A stretch of 64,000 bases of DNA from Lysinibacillus capsici (GCF_003367505.1 NZ_PXXX01000018.1:62001-126000); one strand, 5' to 3'; shown: positions 1 through 7,939, counted from the stretch's first letter. Numbers and translations are program-made. Notes: generated by a model not told the origin, from the sequence alone.

Positions 1-247
1 TTAAAAGAGAGGCAGTTGTCACTTCCTCAATTTGCGCCACAGTAACAACGATATGTTGTAAGAAGACATCAAGTGCTTGTTTATTAAATTTTGAATCTGG
101 TACGCGATATTAGATGTTTCTGCTTGTGCCATTTTTTGAGCTGTTTCTATCGTTAAATTTTTTGTTTGATAAATATTCACAGCTGTTAGAATTACGAATA
201 CCTACTGTTCCAATGACAGTTGTGAGAATTTTCCCCAATAAATTCAT
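1..247 (-). pseudogene. Decayed N-terminus of a methyl-accepting chemotaxis-type receptor
   Basis: Read on the minus strand, an ATG at 247 has a good ribosome-binding site (AAAGGGG, about 9 bases upstream) and begins MNLLGKILTTVIGTV, a typical signal anchor. The coding sense then moves to a second frame near 200 (FVILTAVNIYQTKNLTIETA) and to a third near 100 (NKQALDVFLQHIVVTVAQIE). Joined, the three pieces resemble the start of a chemoreceptor: a membrane anchor followed by a helical or Cache-like sensor domain. Two frameshifts within 250 bases mean it cannot be translated as one protein. The rest lies beyond the window, so I cannot tell whether the downstream part survives. The family assignment comes from sequence character only. 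Confidence 0.5.
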
Positions 248-364
248 ATGCATCATCCCCTTTAGATAGAAAGTAATAGATACGTAACCAATTAAGCTAA
301 TTATAGCATCATTAGACATGAGTAAAGTATCTCGTTTAAGAGTAAATATGTATTTTTTATAGAT

Positions 365-390
365 AAAAACTCCTGTTTCCAGGAGTTTTT
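365..390. terminator. Intrinsic terminator, bidirectional
   Basis: An 11-base stem (AAAAACTCCTG/CAGGAGTTTTT) encloses a TTTC loop. A and T runs on the two sides let it work on either strand. It lies just downstream of the small minus-strand ORF ending at 405. Confidence 0.7.
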
Positions 391-404
391 TAAAGTACAG
401 CTCA

Positions 405-533
405 TTATATGTCAAGTATGCCTCGTAGCCAACGCTCCACAAAGTTTTCAAACGTAATCCCATAAGTATCATAAACAGCATGATAAACAAAATATGTTCC
501 TAATCGATCAAGCATTTCATCATTAATTTTCAT
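405..533 (-). CDS. Small hypothetical protein (42 aa)
   Basis: The ORF begins MKINDEMLDRLGTYFVYHAV and ends in RGILDI. GGAG lies nine bases before the ATG, and the terminator at 365-390 lies directly downstream. A GTG codon immediately before the ATG is an alternative start. Upstream the frame stays open for about 13 more codons (reading KEWERF) without another good start, so this may be the tail of a once longer gene. The composition, with acidic residues and ordered aromatics, looks like real protein. I do not recognise a family. Confidence 0.4.
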   Translation of the reverse strand: MKINDEMLDRLGTYFVYHAVYDTYGITFENFVERWLRGILDI

Positions 534-722
534 CACAAACCGCTCCCATTCTTTTGTTTTTTTACTAAATATTCAGACTTATATAATTCTCAAATGCCGA
601 ACAATCAAGTGGAGGTCGCATCGTTGCAAAACCGTCACAAACTACCGCCTTCATGCCCTTTCTTCATATTTTTCTTTTCGTTAAGATAGTTATAACAACT
701 TACTAGACTGGAGGGACTACTT

Positions 723-1217
723 GTGAAATGGATGACAAAAGTTGCTTGTATCACATGCATCTGCGCACTACTTTCTGGCTGTGGTGGTCGATTTTCAGAA
801 ATTAAAGATGCTGCCTCAGGCATCAATTCAGCTGCTAATTCCGCAGCTAGTGCAGTTAGCCGAGATGTCCATGCAATACGTGCTCTAGACATTAACTATA
901 AAGATACATCGTTTACGGTTAATGACCTATTTAAAACTATTTTACGTGACATACGCTGGGATTATGACCTTGAAAAAAATGAGCTACATGTGAGAGGTAC
1001 TTGGCAGCCTCCACTATTTTCTGATCAGGCGTGGAGTGACGATATGAAAGAAAAGCTTACTGAATCAGGCTTTGTGACTGTTACCTGTCAAATAATTGAC
1101 GACAAAATTGATAGCCAACAAACGAGCATAACACTTACATATAATGATGAAATTCTCTTACAAAAAAATGGTGAGGAAGCACTCCATCACCTATACGATA
1201 TTTATTTACTTCCTTAA
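723..1217 (+). CDS. Putative lipoprotein (164 aa)
   Basis: The protein has a basic N-terminus (MKWMTK), a short hydrophobic stretch and the lipobox LSGC at residues 18-21, so export and lipid anchoring at Cys21 are expected. An Ala/Ser-rich linker (about residues 31-48) leads to a globular domain of roughly 110 residues that I do not recognise. The start is GTG at 723, preceded by GGAGGG; the TTG at 721 is out of frame. The gene stands alone and ends in a strong terminator. Its function is unknown. Confidence 0.75.
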   Translation: MKWMTKVACITCICALLSGCGGRFSEIKDAASGINSAANSAASAVSRDVHAIRALDINYKDTSFTVNDLFKTILRDIRWDYDLEKNELHVRGTWQPPLFSDQAWSDDMKEKLTESGFVTVTCQIIDDKIDSQQTSITLTYNDEILLQKNGEEALHHLYDIYLLP

Positions 1218-1221
1218 ACCT

Positions 1222-1266
1222 AGGAACGTCTCTACCATTTAATCATGGTAGAAACGTTCTTTTTTT
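1222..1266 (+). terminator. Intrinsic terminator after the lipoprotein gene
   Basis: A stem of about 15 bp (GAACGTCTCTACCAT paired with ATGGTAGAAACGTTC, one mismatch) is followed by nine T residues. Confidence 0.85.
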
Positions 1267-1306
1267 GTAAAAAATCTTATAATTTCGAAATATCAAAGGC
1301 TATCAT

Positions 1307-1357
1307 TTGAATAAACTAAAACCATCACGTTATAATCAAAGTATCACGTGATGGTTT
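1307..1357 (+). promoter_or_regulatory. merR promoter with overlapping 12-bp-arm inverted repeat
   Basis: TTGAAT (1307-1312) and TATAAT (1331-1336) are 18 bases apart. A perfect inverted repeat, AAACCATCACGT (1319-1330) and ACGTGATGGTTT (1346-1357), brackets the -10 box with a 15-base spacer. The predicted transcription start falls inside the spacer, so this is more likely a protein operator than an RNA hairpin. It is probably the autoregulatory site of the MerR protein encoded next. The repeat is seen; the binding protein is inferred. Confidence 0.6.
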
Positions 1358-1369
1358 GGAGGTGTTTGC

Positions 1370-1774
1370 ATTGGGACAGAAAAATTAAAGATTGGCGAGC
1401 TTGCAGAAAAAACAGGCATTACTAAACGAACAATTGATTACTATACAAATATTGGTTTGCTAGATGCAGAACGTTCTGCAGCAAATTATCGCTACTATGA
1501 CCAAGCCATGATTAAACGGCTTCAATTTATTGAACAGCGCAAACAACAGGGGCTTTCACTTGTACAAATCCAACATGAGTTAAACATCACACCCTATGAA
1601 GAAATCGATGTACAGGTGCTTCGTTTAAAAATGCAAGATTTAGAGCATGATGTTACATCTCTGCTCGCACAAATGAACAAGCAAGATGATAAAAAAATTG
1701 AAACGATTAAGAAAAATGTTTCACCCGAAAGTATTGCATTAATGCAATCTTTATTATTACTCATTCATAATTAG
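1370..1774 (+). CDS. MerR-family transcriptional regulator with anomalous start
   Basis: This is a DNA-binding regulator of about 134 residues. The winged-helix signature KIGELAEKTGITKRTIDYYT is at the N-terminus, and a coiled-coil dimerisation helix (roughly residues 85-120) is at the C-terminus. No Cys cluster for metal binding is visible. The HTH frame has no ATG, GTG or TTG placed to include the recognition helix. The only codon seven bases after the ribosome-binding site GGAGG is ATT at 1370. A well-placed TTG at 1371 is out of frame and stops after five codons. One extra A in the run at 1380-1384 would restore TTG-GGA-CAG. The gene therefore either starts at ATT, carries a one-base deletion, or contains a sequencing error. 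Its stop overlaps the Shine-Dalgarno of the next gene, which suggests coupling. Confidence 0.7.
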   Translation: MGTEKLKIGELAEKTGITKRTIDYYTNIGLLDAERSAANYRYYDQAMIKRLQFIEQRKQQGLSLVQIQHELNITPYEEIDVQVLRLKMQDLEHDVTSLLAQMNKQDDKKIETIKKNVSPESIALMQSLLLLIHN

Positions 1775-1800
1775 GAGGTGACGTTCTGTTTTTACAGAAC
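1773..1800 (+). promoter_or_regulatory. Strong ribosome-binding site followed by a start-proximal hairpin
   Basis: AGGAGG at 1773-1778 is followed by a perfect 6-bp hairpin, GTTCTG-TTTTTA-CAGAAC (1783-1800), before the TTG at 1807. The linear distance from Shine-Dalgarno to TTG is 28 bases, too long for normal initiation. If the hairpin is folded out it is 10 bases. Confidence 0.45.
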
Positions 1801-1806
1801 GACTAT

Positions 1807-3141
1807 TTGGAGACCATAATAAACCTATCGATTTTTACCATTCTATTAGCTTTAACAGGCTTTTTCGTGGCAACAGAATTTGCCATTGTAAAAGTACGTT
1901 CCTCAAGACTCGATCAGCTGGTTGCAGAAGGCAATAAAAAAGCAGTTGCTGCTAAACATGTTGTTCAACACTTAGATGAATACTTATCAGCGTGTCAATT
2001 AGGGATTACTGTAACCGCTCTTGGTATCGGGATGGTTGGTGAAAAAACTTTTGAATTTATGCTTCACCCGCTATTCGAAATAATCGGCATTTCTGATAAA
2101 TATATGACGATCTTTACAATTGGAACAGCCTTTGCCATTGCTACATTTTTACATGTAGTGGTCGGCGAATTAGCCCCAAAAACAGCTGCCATTCAAAAAG
2201 CTGAATCCATTACACTTCTTTTTGCAAAACCCATTATGTTTTTCTATAAGATCATGTATCCATTTATTTGGTTCTTGAACGGTTCTGCACGCGTGTTAGT
2301 TGGCTTATTCGGAATGAAACCTGCTAGCGAACATGAGCTATCTCATACAGAGGAAGAATTGCGATTATTACTGTCTGAAAGCTTTAAGAGTGGTGAAATC
2401 AATAAATCTGAGCTCAAATATGTCAATAACGTCTTTGAATTTGATGAACGTATTGCTCGTGAAATCATGGTTCCCCGAACAGAAATTATTGGAATTGAAC
2501 AAAATGAATCTTTTACAAACATTATTCATTACATCGCTTCTGAAAAATATACGCGTTACCCGATCTATGATGGGGACCGAGATAATATATTAGGTTTCAT
2601 CAATGCGAAAGAACTATTAACGCAGGGTCTACTTGAACAACTTACAGACGACTCCTTAGTTCTAGAAGATTTCATAAATCCTGTCATTCGCGTAATTGAA
2701 ACAATGCCCATTCAAGAATTACTTGTACGTATGCAAAAGGAACGAATCCATATGGCTATCCTAATGGATGAATATGGTGGTACATCTGGTCTTGTAACGG
2801 TTGAAGATATTTTAGAAGAAATTGTTGGTGAAATTCGAGATGAGTTTGATGATGATGAAATTGCGGATATTCGAAAAATTACAGATCATCACTATTTATT
2901 AAATGCAAAAATGCTTGTGGAAGATGTAGAAAATCTATTAAACATTACCCTGGATGCTGAAGAAGTGGAAACATTAGGTGGTTGGTTCTTAACTGTGAAT
3001 AACGGCATTAAAGCTTCAAAAAATATTGAGCTAGGCTCCTATATTTTTAGCATCTATGAGCAACAAGGTCATCAAATTCATTATATAGAGGTTCGTCCTC
3101 TTCGAAAAAGTCCACCTCTTAAAACAGAGGTTCAATCGTAA
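1807..3141 (+). CDS. CorC/HlyC-type membrane protein (DUF21, CBS pair)
   Basis: An integral membrane protein of 444 residues. The N-terminal DUF21 domain has three to four membrane segments (residues about 5-170). A CBS pair follows, with motifs MVPRTEIIGI (about 220) and MAILMDEYGGTSGLVTVEDI (about 315-335). The C-terminal CorC_HlyC domain covers about 360-440. Family members (for example B. subtilis YhdP and YugS) are linked to Mg2+ or other cation efflux and homeostasis; the substrate here is unknown. The start is uncertain. TTG at 1807 fits the family N-terminus (METIIN) but lacks a nearby Shine-Dalgarno. CTG at 1786 sits seven bases after AGGAGG and would add seven residues. The gene is probably co-transcribed with the MerR gene upstream. 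Confidence 0.85.
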   Translation: METIINLSIFTILLALTGFFVATEFAIVKVRSSRLDQLVAEGNKKAVAAKHVVQHLDEYLSACQLGITVTALGIGMVGEKTFEFMLHPLFEIIGISDKYMTIFTIGTAFAIATFLHVVVGELAPKTAAIQKAESITLLFAKPIMFFYKIMYPFIWFLNGSARVLVGLFGMKPASEHELSHTEEELRLLLSESFKSGEINKSELKYVNNVFEFDERIAREIMVPRTEIIGIEQNESFTNIIHYIASEKYTRYPIYDGDRDNILGFINAKELLTQGLLEQLTDDSLVLEDFINPVIRVIETMPIQELLVRMQKERIHMAILMDEYGGTSGLVTVEDILEEIVGEIRDEFDDDEIADIRKITDHHYLLNAKMLVEDVENLLNITLDAEEVETLGGWFLTVNNGIKASKNIELGSYIFSIYEQQGHQIHYIEVRPLRKSPPLKTEVQS

Positions 3142-3231
3142 CAGTAGGAAACAGTATTCCTTATTCCATTATTAGCCATTTCACTATATAATGAATAGAG
3201 AAAATGATTTTAGTTGCAGGGGGCCATACAC

Positions 3232-3636
3232 ATGACATTATTTAAGCTATATCATTCAGATGGTATTCACATTATTACTGATGTAAAAAAACACAAAACA
3301 AATATTGAGTTAAAAACAATCACAGGAGAAGTTCTATTTATTATCGTGGTAACAGATGAAAATTACACAGTCTACGATGATCGGTTTGCAGGAGCTTCCA
3401 AGCAATTAAATTCAGTTGAAGCTTTCGATATTGATGGGAGTTTTCGTAGTTTAGATTTCGATAATATGCGCTCTCTATTTAAAGAATCTTTTACAAAGCT
3501 TTTACAAGAGATTGCTGTGTGTGTCAAAAATAAAGAGGAGCTTGTGGATATTGATACACTCCGCCATAAAGTCAGCGCACAGATTAAAGGCATCCACTTC
3601 AGGGTGATCTCGGATACGAAAAAATATGAAATCTAA
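3232..3636 (+). CDS. Hypothetical protein (134 aa)
   Basis: A soluble protein beginning MTLFKLYHSDGIHIITDV. There is no signal peptide or membrane segment. Predicted beta-rich N-terminal and helical C-terminal halves are suggested by the alternation of hydrophobic residues. I chose ATG 3232 because GGGGG lies eight bases upstream; an upstream TTG at 3214 would place that ribosome-binding site inside the gene. It stands alone between a cation-transporter-like gene and an XRE regulator and has its own terminator. I do not recognise the family. Confidence 0.65.
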   Translation: MTLFKLYHSDGIHIITDVKKHKTNIELKTITGEVLFIIVVTDENYTVYDDRFAGASKQLNSVEAFDIDGSFRSLDFDNMRSLFKESFTKLLQEIAVCVKNKEELVDIDTLRHKVSAQIKGIHFRVISDTKKYEI

Positions 3637-3641
3637 CATCC

Positions 3642-3677
3642 AACAGACTGTCCATTAGGGGCAGTCTGTTTTAATTT
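3642..3677 (+). terminator. Intrinsic terminator
   Basis: Stem AACAGACTG (3642-3650) pairs with CAGTCTGTT (3662-3670) and is followed by a T-rich tract. Confidence 0.8.
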
Positions 3678-3774
3678 TACGCGACCTCTGCCACTTCCCA
3701 AGGTGAAAGAAAAACACGCTTCTTTACTTTCATGTATAATGGAACTTAACAATCTGAAAATAAGGGGTGTTAGG

Positions 3775-4224
3775 ATGAATCGTGAACAATTAATCACACT
3801 CGTTTCAGAAAAACTGAAATTAATCCGTACAGAAAAAGCTTTCACACAGGATCAAATGAGTGATTTACTAGGATTATCAAAAAAAACACTTGTCCAAATT
3901 GAAAAGGGCCGTATACTAGCTGGCTGGACAACCACTGTTACAGTTTGCACATTGTGTAGAGACAGTACGATTTTACAGCATGAGCTTGGTGGTGATCCAT
4001 TAGAGGTTGTAGATTTAATCGCAAATAATGGAACATTGCAGCCAAAAGAGAAAACAATGGGTGGATACATATGGTGGAAAAACATTCAGGAGTATGGTGG
4101 TTTTCGACTACAGCAAAACGTCATCAGTCAGCATTATCGCATTTTAGACAGCAATAATTTTCGCCTCATTTCAACATTTGATGAACAAATAGCTAAGCAA
4201 GCATGGGAAAAACTACAGATATAA
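3775..4224 (+). CDS. XRE-family helix-turn-helix regulator
   Basis: A 149-residue protein. Residues about 10-65 form a Cro/C1-type HTH: LKLIRTEKAFTQDQMSDLLG, then KKTLVQIEKGR. The remaining ~85 residues are an unassigned C-terminal domain rich in aromatics (GGYIWWKNIQEYGGF). I selected the start ATG 3775 because AAGGGGTG precedes it. A GTG at 3703 would add 24 residues with no homology-like content and no ribosome-binding site. Regulators of this shape are common single-gene units in Lysinibacillus and Bacillus; the target is unknown. Confidence 0.75.
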   Translation: MNREQLITLVSEKLKLIRTEKAFTQDQMSDLLGLSKKTLVQIEKGRILAGWTTTVTVCTLCRDSTILQHELGGDPLEVVDLIANNGTLQPKEKTMGGYIWWKNIQEYGGFRLQQNVISQHYRILDSNNFRLISTFDEQIAKQAWEKLQI

Positions 4225-4235
4225 TTTTTAAGTCA

Positions 4236-4269
4236 AACAGTAGGAGCATAGCAATTTGCTTCTGCTGTT
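4236..4269 (+). terminator. Possible weak terminator
   Basis: A 13-bp stem with two G-T pairs, AACAGTAGGAGCA with TGCTTCTGCTGTT, has an 8-base loop. It is followed only by a short T-containing stretch, so termination efficiency is doubtful. Confidence 0.35.
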
Positions 4270-4484
4270 ACGTTTCAAGCATTTCCCTCCTCTCATCACC
4301 CATCTTCTCTAGACAAATGAATAAAGCTATAAAAACATCCTTCATATGATAAACATAGTAGTAAGAGAATTGTTTCTTTAAAAATTCTATGAAAAAAGCT
4401 AGGAGAAGCTAGAAAAGTCGAAACTTGTAGAATAATTCTCTATACTTAAGGGTAAAGCTGTACTATTAGAAAGGATGCTCGTAA

Positions 4485-5219
4485 ATGAACCGTATACTAG
4501 CAATTAGTGACATACATGGAGAATTAGGGCTACTGGAAGAATTATTATTAAAAGCAAACTATGACCCAATGAACGACCAGCTTTTTCTTCTTGGTGATTA
4601 TATTGATAGAGGGCCCTCTTCTAGTGGTGTGTTAAATTTAGTGAGTGAATTACAGACAAAAGGTGCACGAGTTTTACTAGGCAATCATGAGGCGATCATG
4701 CTCAATGCATGCCGTTCAGGTCTTGCTAAGCCATGGAACCATTGGGTAGGGCTTTGTGGTGGTGAGGCAACATTAGCAAGCTATGGCTATCAGTTGGCAG
4801 ACTTTGAGGAAGCCATCCAAAGTAATACTCTGCCTAGCTTTATTAAAACGCTCCCTAAGCTTGAAGAACATTTACAGTTAATCGAGACATTTGAAATATA
4901 TATTGAGTTAGAAGATGCTATTTTCGTCCACGGTGGCGTTGTGCCAGGTGCTGCAATAGCCGAAACTGACCCCATGCGCTTACTTTGGATTCGTGAGGAA
5001 TTCCACGCAGGCTATCAAGGGGAAAAAACAGTAATCTTCGGCCATACCCCTACGTATAACCTGCATCATGATCCAACTGATTATCGTGTTTATTTCGGAG
5101 AAAATAATATTATTGGCATTGATGGTGGAGCTGTGTTTGGCGGACAGTTACATGCATTCGAGTGGCCTAGCCGCCAAATCATTTCTGTCGACAATAAAAA
5201 ACCAACAAGTGACGAGTAA
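4485..5219 (+). CDS. Metallophosphoesterase (PPP-family Ser/Thr phosphatase-like)
   Basis: A 244-residue protein with the full calcineurin-type metal-binding set: SDIHG (residues 8-12), GDYIDRG (37-43), GNHE (about 67-70), HGG (about 150) and GHTP (about 187). These motifs coordinate two metal ions. Bacterial relatives include PrpE-type Ap4A hydrolases and protein phosphatases, and the substrate cannot be read from sequence. AAAGGAT lies upstream of the ATG. The gene is monocistronic. The terminator stem begins inside the last codons, and the stop codon is in the loop. Confidence 0.85.
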   Translation: MNRILAISDIHGELGLLEELLLKANYDPMNDQLFLLGDYIDRGPSSSGVLNLVSELQTKGARVLLGNHEAIMLNACRSGLAKPWNHWVGLCGGEATLASYGYQLADFEEAIQSNTLPSFIKTLPKLEEHLQLIETFEIYIELEDAIFVHGGVVPGAAIAETDPMRLLWIREEFHAGYQGEKTVIFGHTPTYNLHHDPTDYRVYFGENNIIGIDGGAVFGGQLHAFEWPSRQIISVDNKKPTSDE

Positions 5220-5238
5220 ACTTGTTGGTTTTTATTTT
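5196..5238. terminator. Bidirectional terminator overlapping a stop codon
   Basis: AAAAACCAACAAGT pairs with ACTTGTTGGTTTTT across a 9-base loop holding the TAA of the phosphoesterase gene. T runs on both strands let it also serve the convergent heme O synthase gene. Confidence 0.85.
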
Positions 5239-5288
5239 CGTAATTGTTTTCGCACAACTTTATTTTTTTCAGGGCAATTTTTGAAAAA

Positions 5289-6239
5289 TTAATATAACTT
5301 AAAAATAACTCCTACTAGCGAGTACACAATAACAGTTGTGAATAGTATAGTCATATGGAATAGGGAAAAAACAAACATTTTGGTAGCCCATTTCACTTGA
5401 TCTGTATTACTATGATAACCGTAAATACTCATCACTAGCCAAGCAACACTTAAGATCAATGCCACAAGCATGATGCCTACACTTAGCGAGCCAAATAAAA
5501 AGCTTGATAGAATCAATAGTATTAAATAGAAATTGGTTTGATAATACGTTCGACGCATCCCTTTGATAACTGGTAGCATGGGTACACTGGCTGCTTCATA
5601 GTCTATACGTTTGCGAATGGCAATAGCATAAAAGTGAGGCATTTGCCAAATGACCATAACAAAAAATAAACCAAGTATCGCTGGGTGTGTAATATCTGTA
5701 GATACAGCAGACCAACCTATTAATGGTGGCACCGCACCACTAATACTACCGATTTCTGTATTATATATCGTACGACGCTTTGTCCACATTGTATAAGGGA
5801 CTACATATAGGAATACACCTAATAATCCAAATGCCGCTGCTAAAGGTGAAGCAAGTGCCAGCACAGCTACGCCAATAATTAACATTACAACAGCTAATGA
5901 TAAAGTAGATTTTGCTGACATTTCACCTGTTACAGTTGGTCTGCTTTGTGTACGAGGCATAATTGCATCAATATCACGATCATAGACATTATTAAAGGCC
6001 CCCGCAGCTCCAATGACAAGGGCGGAACCGATTGTTGAAAAAATAATTTCTGGTATATTGTCTACAAATGTCATTTTATTTTTGTACATGCCTAGCGTTA
6101 AACCAGCCCACATAGGTATTAAATTGGATTTGATAATCCCTGTCTTGACGGTTTGCGCTAAAATAGAAGAACGTGATGACTTCCCTCTTGTTTTTTCGGA
6201 GGATAGTGGTTTATGCTCCGTTTTCAGATTTTGTTCCAT
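5289..6239 (-). CDS. ctaB: Protoheme IX farnesyltransferase (heme O synthase)
   Basis: This integral membrane prenyltransferase converts heme B to heme O for terminal oxidases by adding a farnesyl group. At 316 residues it has the usual length of the family plus a short hydrophilic N-terminal extension. The first Asp-rich motif, NNVYDRDID, is at residues about 83-91. About eight hydrophobic membrane segments follow, and the conserved MPHFYAIA segment is at about 200. AAGGAA lies nine bases before the ATG. In Bacillus, ctaB usually sits with ctaA and the ctaCDEFG oxidase genes. Here it is isolated, so it may be a relocated or second copy. Confidence 0.92.
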   Translation of the reverse strand: MEQNLKTEHKPLSSEKTRGKSSRSSILAQTVKTGIIKSNLIPMWAGLTLGMYKNKMTFVDNIPEIIFSTIGSALVIGAAGAFNNVYDRDIDAIMPRTQSRPTVTGEMSAKSTLSLAVVMLIIGVAVLALASPLAAAFGLLGVFLYVVPYTMWTKRRTIYNTEIGSISGAVPPLIGWSAVSTDITHPAILGLFFVMVIWQMPHFYAIAIRKRIDYEAASVPMLPVIKGMRRTYYQTNFYLILLILSSFLFGSLSVGIMLVALILSVAWLVMSIYGYHSNTDQVKWATKMFVFSLFHMTILFTTVIVYSLVGVIFKLY

Positions 6240-6552
6240 TCAGCTTAATTCCTTTTCTCCATAATTTCTACACGCTTTCATCGATAGAAAGCGACAAAAT
6301 TTGCATCTAGCACATCAAATTATTATTTTACCCCTTTTAGTTCTGTTCTGTCTCTCTTTTCACATAAAGTACATGTTTTTCATCTAACAAAGCACGTTCA
6401 TTCACAACATCTACTATGATACCACCGACTGACGTGAATTTGAACCTTCTTGCCTCGATTCTTCCAAACACTATTGGAGAAAAATAATTTGAGAATAGGT
6501 CATATTACGATAGCCAAAAAAACCGAGACAAATTTTTGCCTCGGATTTCCTT
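6240..6552. other. Gene-free stretch with weak coding-like ORF
   Basis: Apart from the terminator at 6517-6545 I see no clear gene. On the minus strand, 6337-6471 is open for 44 codons from a GTG, with protein-like composition (FTSVGGIIVDVVNERALLDE) but no ribosome-binding site. It may be a relic. Confidence 0.3.
6517..6545 (-). terminator. Intrinsic terminator of the esterase operon
   Basis: On the minus strand, CCGAGGCAAA pairs with TTTGTCTCGG (one mismatch) and is followed by seven T residues. Confidence 0.8.
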
Positions 6553-7206
6553 TTATTGAATTTCTTCCTGTAGTTGCTGCGCTAAAAATGCTACTAGATC
6601 ACGTAGATTATCAGGTGTTACACCATGTCCATCTGGGTATTGTTTAAATGTCACCGTGGCACCAAATTGTTCAAAGATCTCCTTGCTTTCCATTCCCCAT
6701 TGAGAAGGTATTACATAATCATAATCACCGTGCGAAATAAAAGCATGTAAATGTTCTACAGAACGAATAGCATACTCCTCCGTCACAAACTTTGGCGTAT
6801 AGCCACTTAATGCAACAATACCCGTCACTAAATTCCCCATCACAAAGGCAAGTGATTGTGCTAAAACCGCACCTTGGCTAAAGCCTAAAACAAATACTTT
6901 ATGAGGATCGATTTGATATTCTTCGATAGCCTCTAATATAAATCGTTGCAATGCAATCAACACTTTATCGAAGATTGCACGATCTGGTTGCCCCACCTCT
7001 TGAATGGTAAAAAAAGCATAGCCGGGATGTTGCGTAATTGGCCCTCGTAAGCTAAATATATGACATTGCTCTTGAAAATCCTGCACTAATTGTGGTAAAT
7101 CATCTTCATGGCTGCCCATGCCATGAAGCAAAAAAATAGCAGGGTACTTCTTCGTAGGGTCCATATTTGTTGGTTGTGTATGGTTAAAAGTAAATGGTGT
7201 ATTCAT
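6553..7206 (-). CDS. Phospholipase/carboxylesterase-type alpha/beta hydrolase
   Basis: A 217-residue hydrolase. The oxyanion-region motif LLHGMGS is at residues about 28-34. The nucleophile elbow GFSQG has its Ser near residue 116. The acid Asp lies in the SHGDYDYVIP stretch (about 163-172), and the catalytic His is in DGHGV (about 193). These are the Abhydrolase_2 (carboxylesterase/YtpA-like) signatures. No signal peptide is present, so it is cytoplasmic. AAAGGAA is nine bases before the ATG. It follows the 7245-7802 gene by 38 bases and probably shares its transcript. The substrate is unknown. Confidence 0.85.
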   Translation of the reverse strand: MNTPFTFNHTQPTNMDPTKKYPAIFLLHGMGSHEDDLPQLVQDFQEQCHIFSLRGPITQHPGYAFFTIQEVGQPDRAIFDKVLIALQRFILEAIEEYQIDPHKVFVLGFSQGAVLAQSLAFVMGNLVTGIVALSGYTPKFVTEEYAIRSVEHLHAFISHGDYDYVIPSQWGMESKEIFEQFGATVTFKQYPDGHGVTPDNLRDLVAFLAQQLQEEIQ

Positions 7207-7244
7207 TTAATCAAATTCCTTTCGCGTGAAGCTTTGTAACAAAA

Positions 7245-7802
7245 TTAGTGTAATTTTGTTTTATTAATTAATCCATCTGTATGGTAGGCAATATAGCCAT
7301 TGACAATTCGTATCGTTTCTTGTGGATCTGCATCAAAGAGTATTTTTGATTGCTCTGGCGTGGATACAAGCACGGTTAATAAATCCATACGCATGGAATG
7401 CCCAGCAGAGCTATAGGCATAGTCATAAATAATCGCTTCCTCTGTCATGCCTTCTGTCTCATATTGCTTATGGAATAAATTCTTTGCAGCATCCAATTGC
7501 TCTGCCACTTGTTGACGAATTCGCATCTGATGCATTAATAATTCCTCTTCAAGAGCTGATGGCTTTAGCCACTCCTTAGCTTGAAGCATATTTAGAAATT
7601 CCTGCTCCCAAGCCTGTTCATTCTCAGTAAAATAAAGCATATTAATCATCAACATGTCCCAAAAGTCCATAGATGTTGCGGCTGATTGTCGCTGCATAGT
7701 AATTGTTTCTTTAAAATGCTCTTCCACTTTTGTAATATTCATATTGCGAACTAAATGATTACATACGTTTTCTATAAACTTATTTGCCGCTTCTTGTGCC
7801 AT
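7245..7802 (-). CDS. Hypothetical protein (185 aa)
   Basis: An all-helical, acidic, soluble protein (MAQEAANKFIENVCNHLVRN...) without signal peptide, membrane segment or recognisable motif. It probably forms an operon with the downstream esterase. The next upstream gene (TPR protein) is separated by a terminator. No function is proposed. Confidence 0.7.
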   Translation of the reverse strand: MAQEAANKFIENVCNHLVRNMNITKVEEHFKETITMQRQSAATSMDFWDMLMINMLYFTENEQAWEQEFLNMLQAKEWLKPSALEEELLMHQMRIRQQVAEQLDAAKNLFHKQYETEGMTEEAIIYDYAYSSAGHSMRMDLLTVLVSTPEQSKILFDADPQETIRIVNGYIAYHTDGLINKTKLH

Positions 7803-7898
7803 AAAAAATCAGTCCTTTATATCTACAAATCATTTTCTTTCTTATCATACCATGATTGTGAAATATGGCAACGAACCCCGCTCACTTGATTTTTAAGT

Positions 7899-7932
7899 AA
7901 AAAGGATGACTCCATATACTTTGGAGACATCC
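7899..7932 (-). terminator. Intrinsic terminator of the TPR gene
   Basis: On the minus strand, GGATGTCTCCA and TGGAGTCATCC pair (one mismatch) and are followed by TTTTTAC. Confidence 0.75.
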
Positions 7933-7939
7933 AATTATC

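Noticed and set aside
635..892. Minus-strand ORF of 85 codons opposite the lipoprotein gene
   Set aside because: It is antisense to a gene with lipobox and ribosome-binding site, and its own sequence has no ribosome-binding site or protein-like order.
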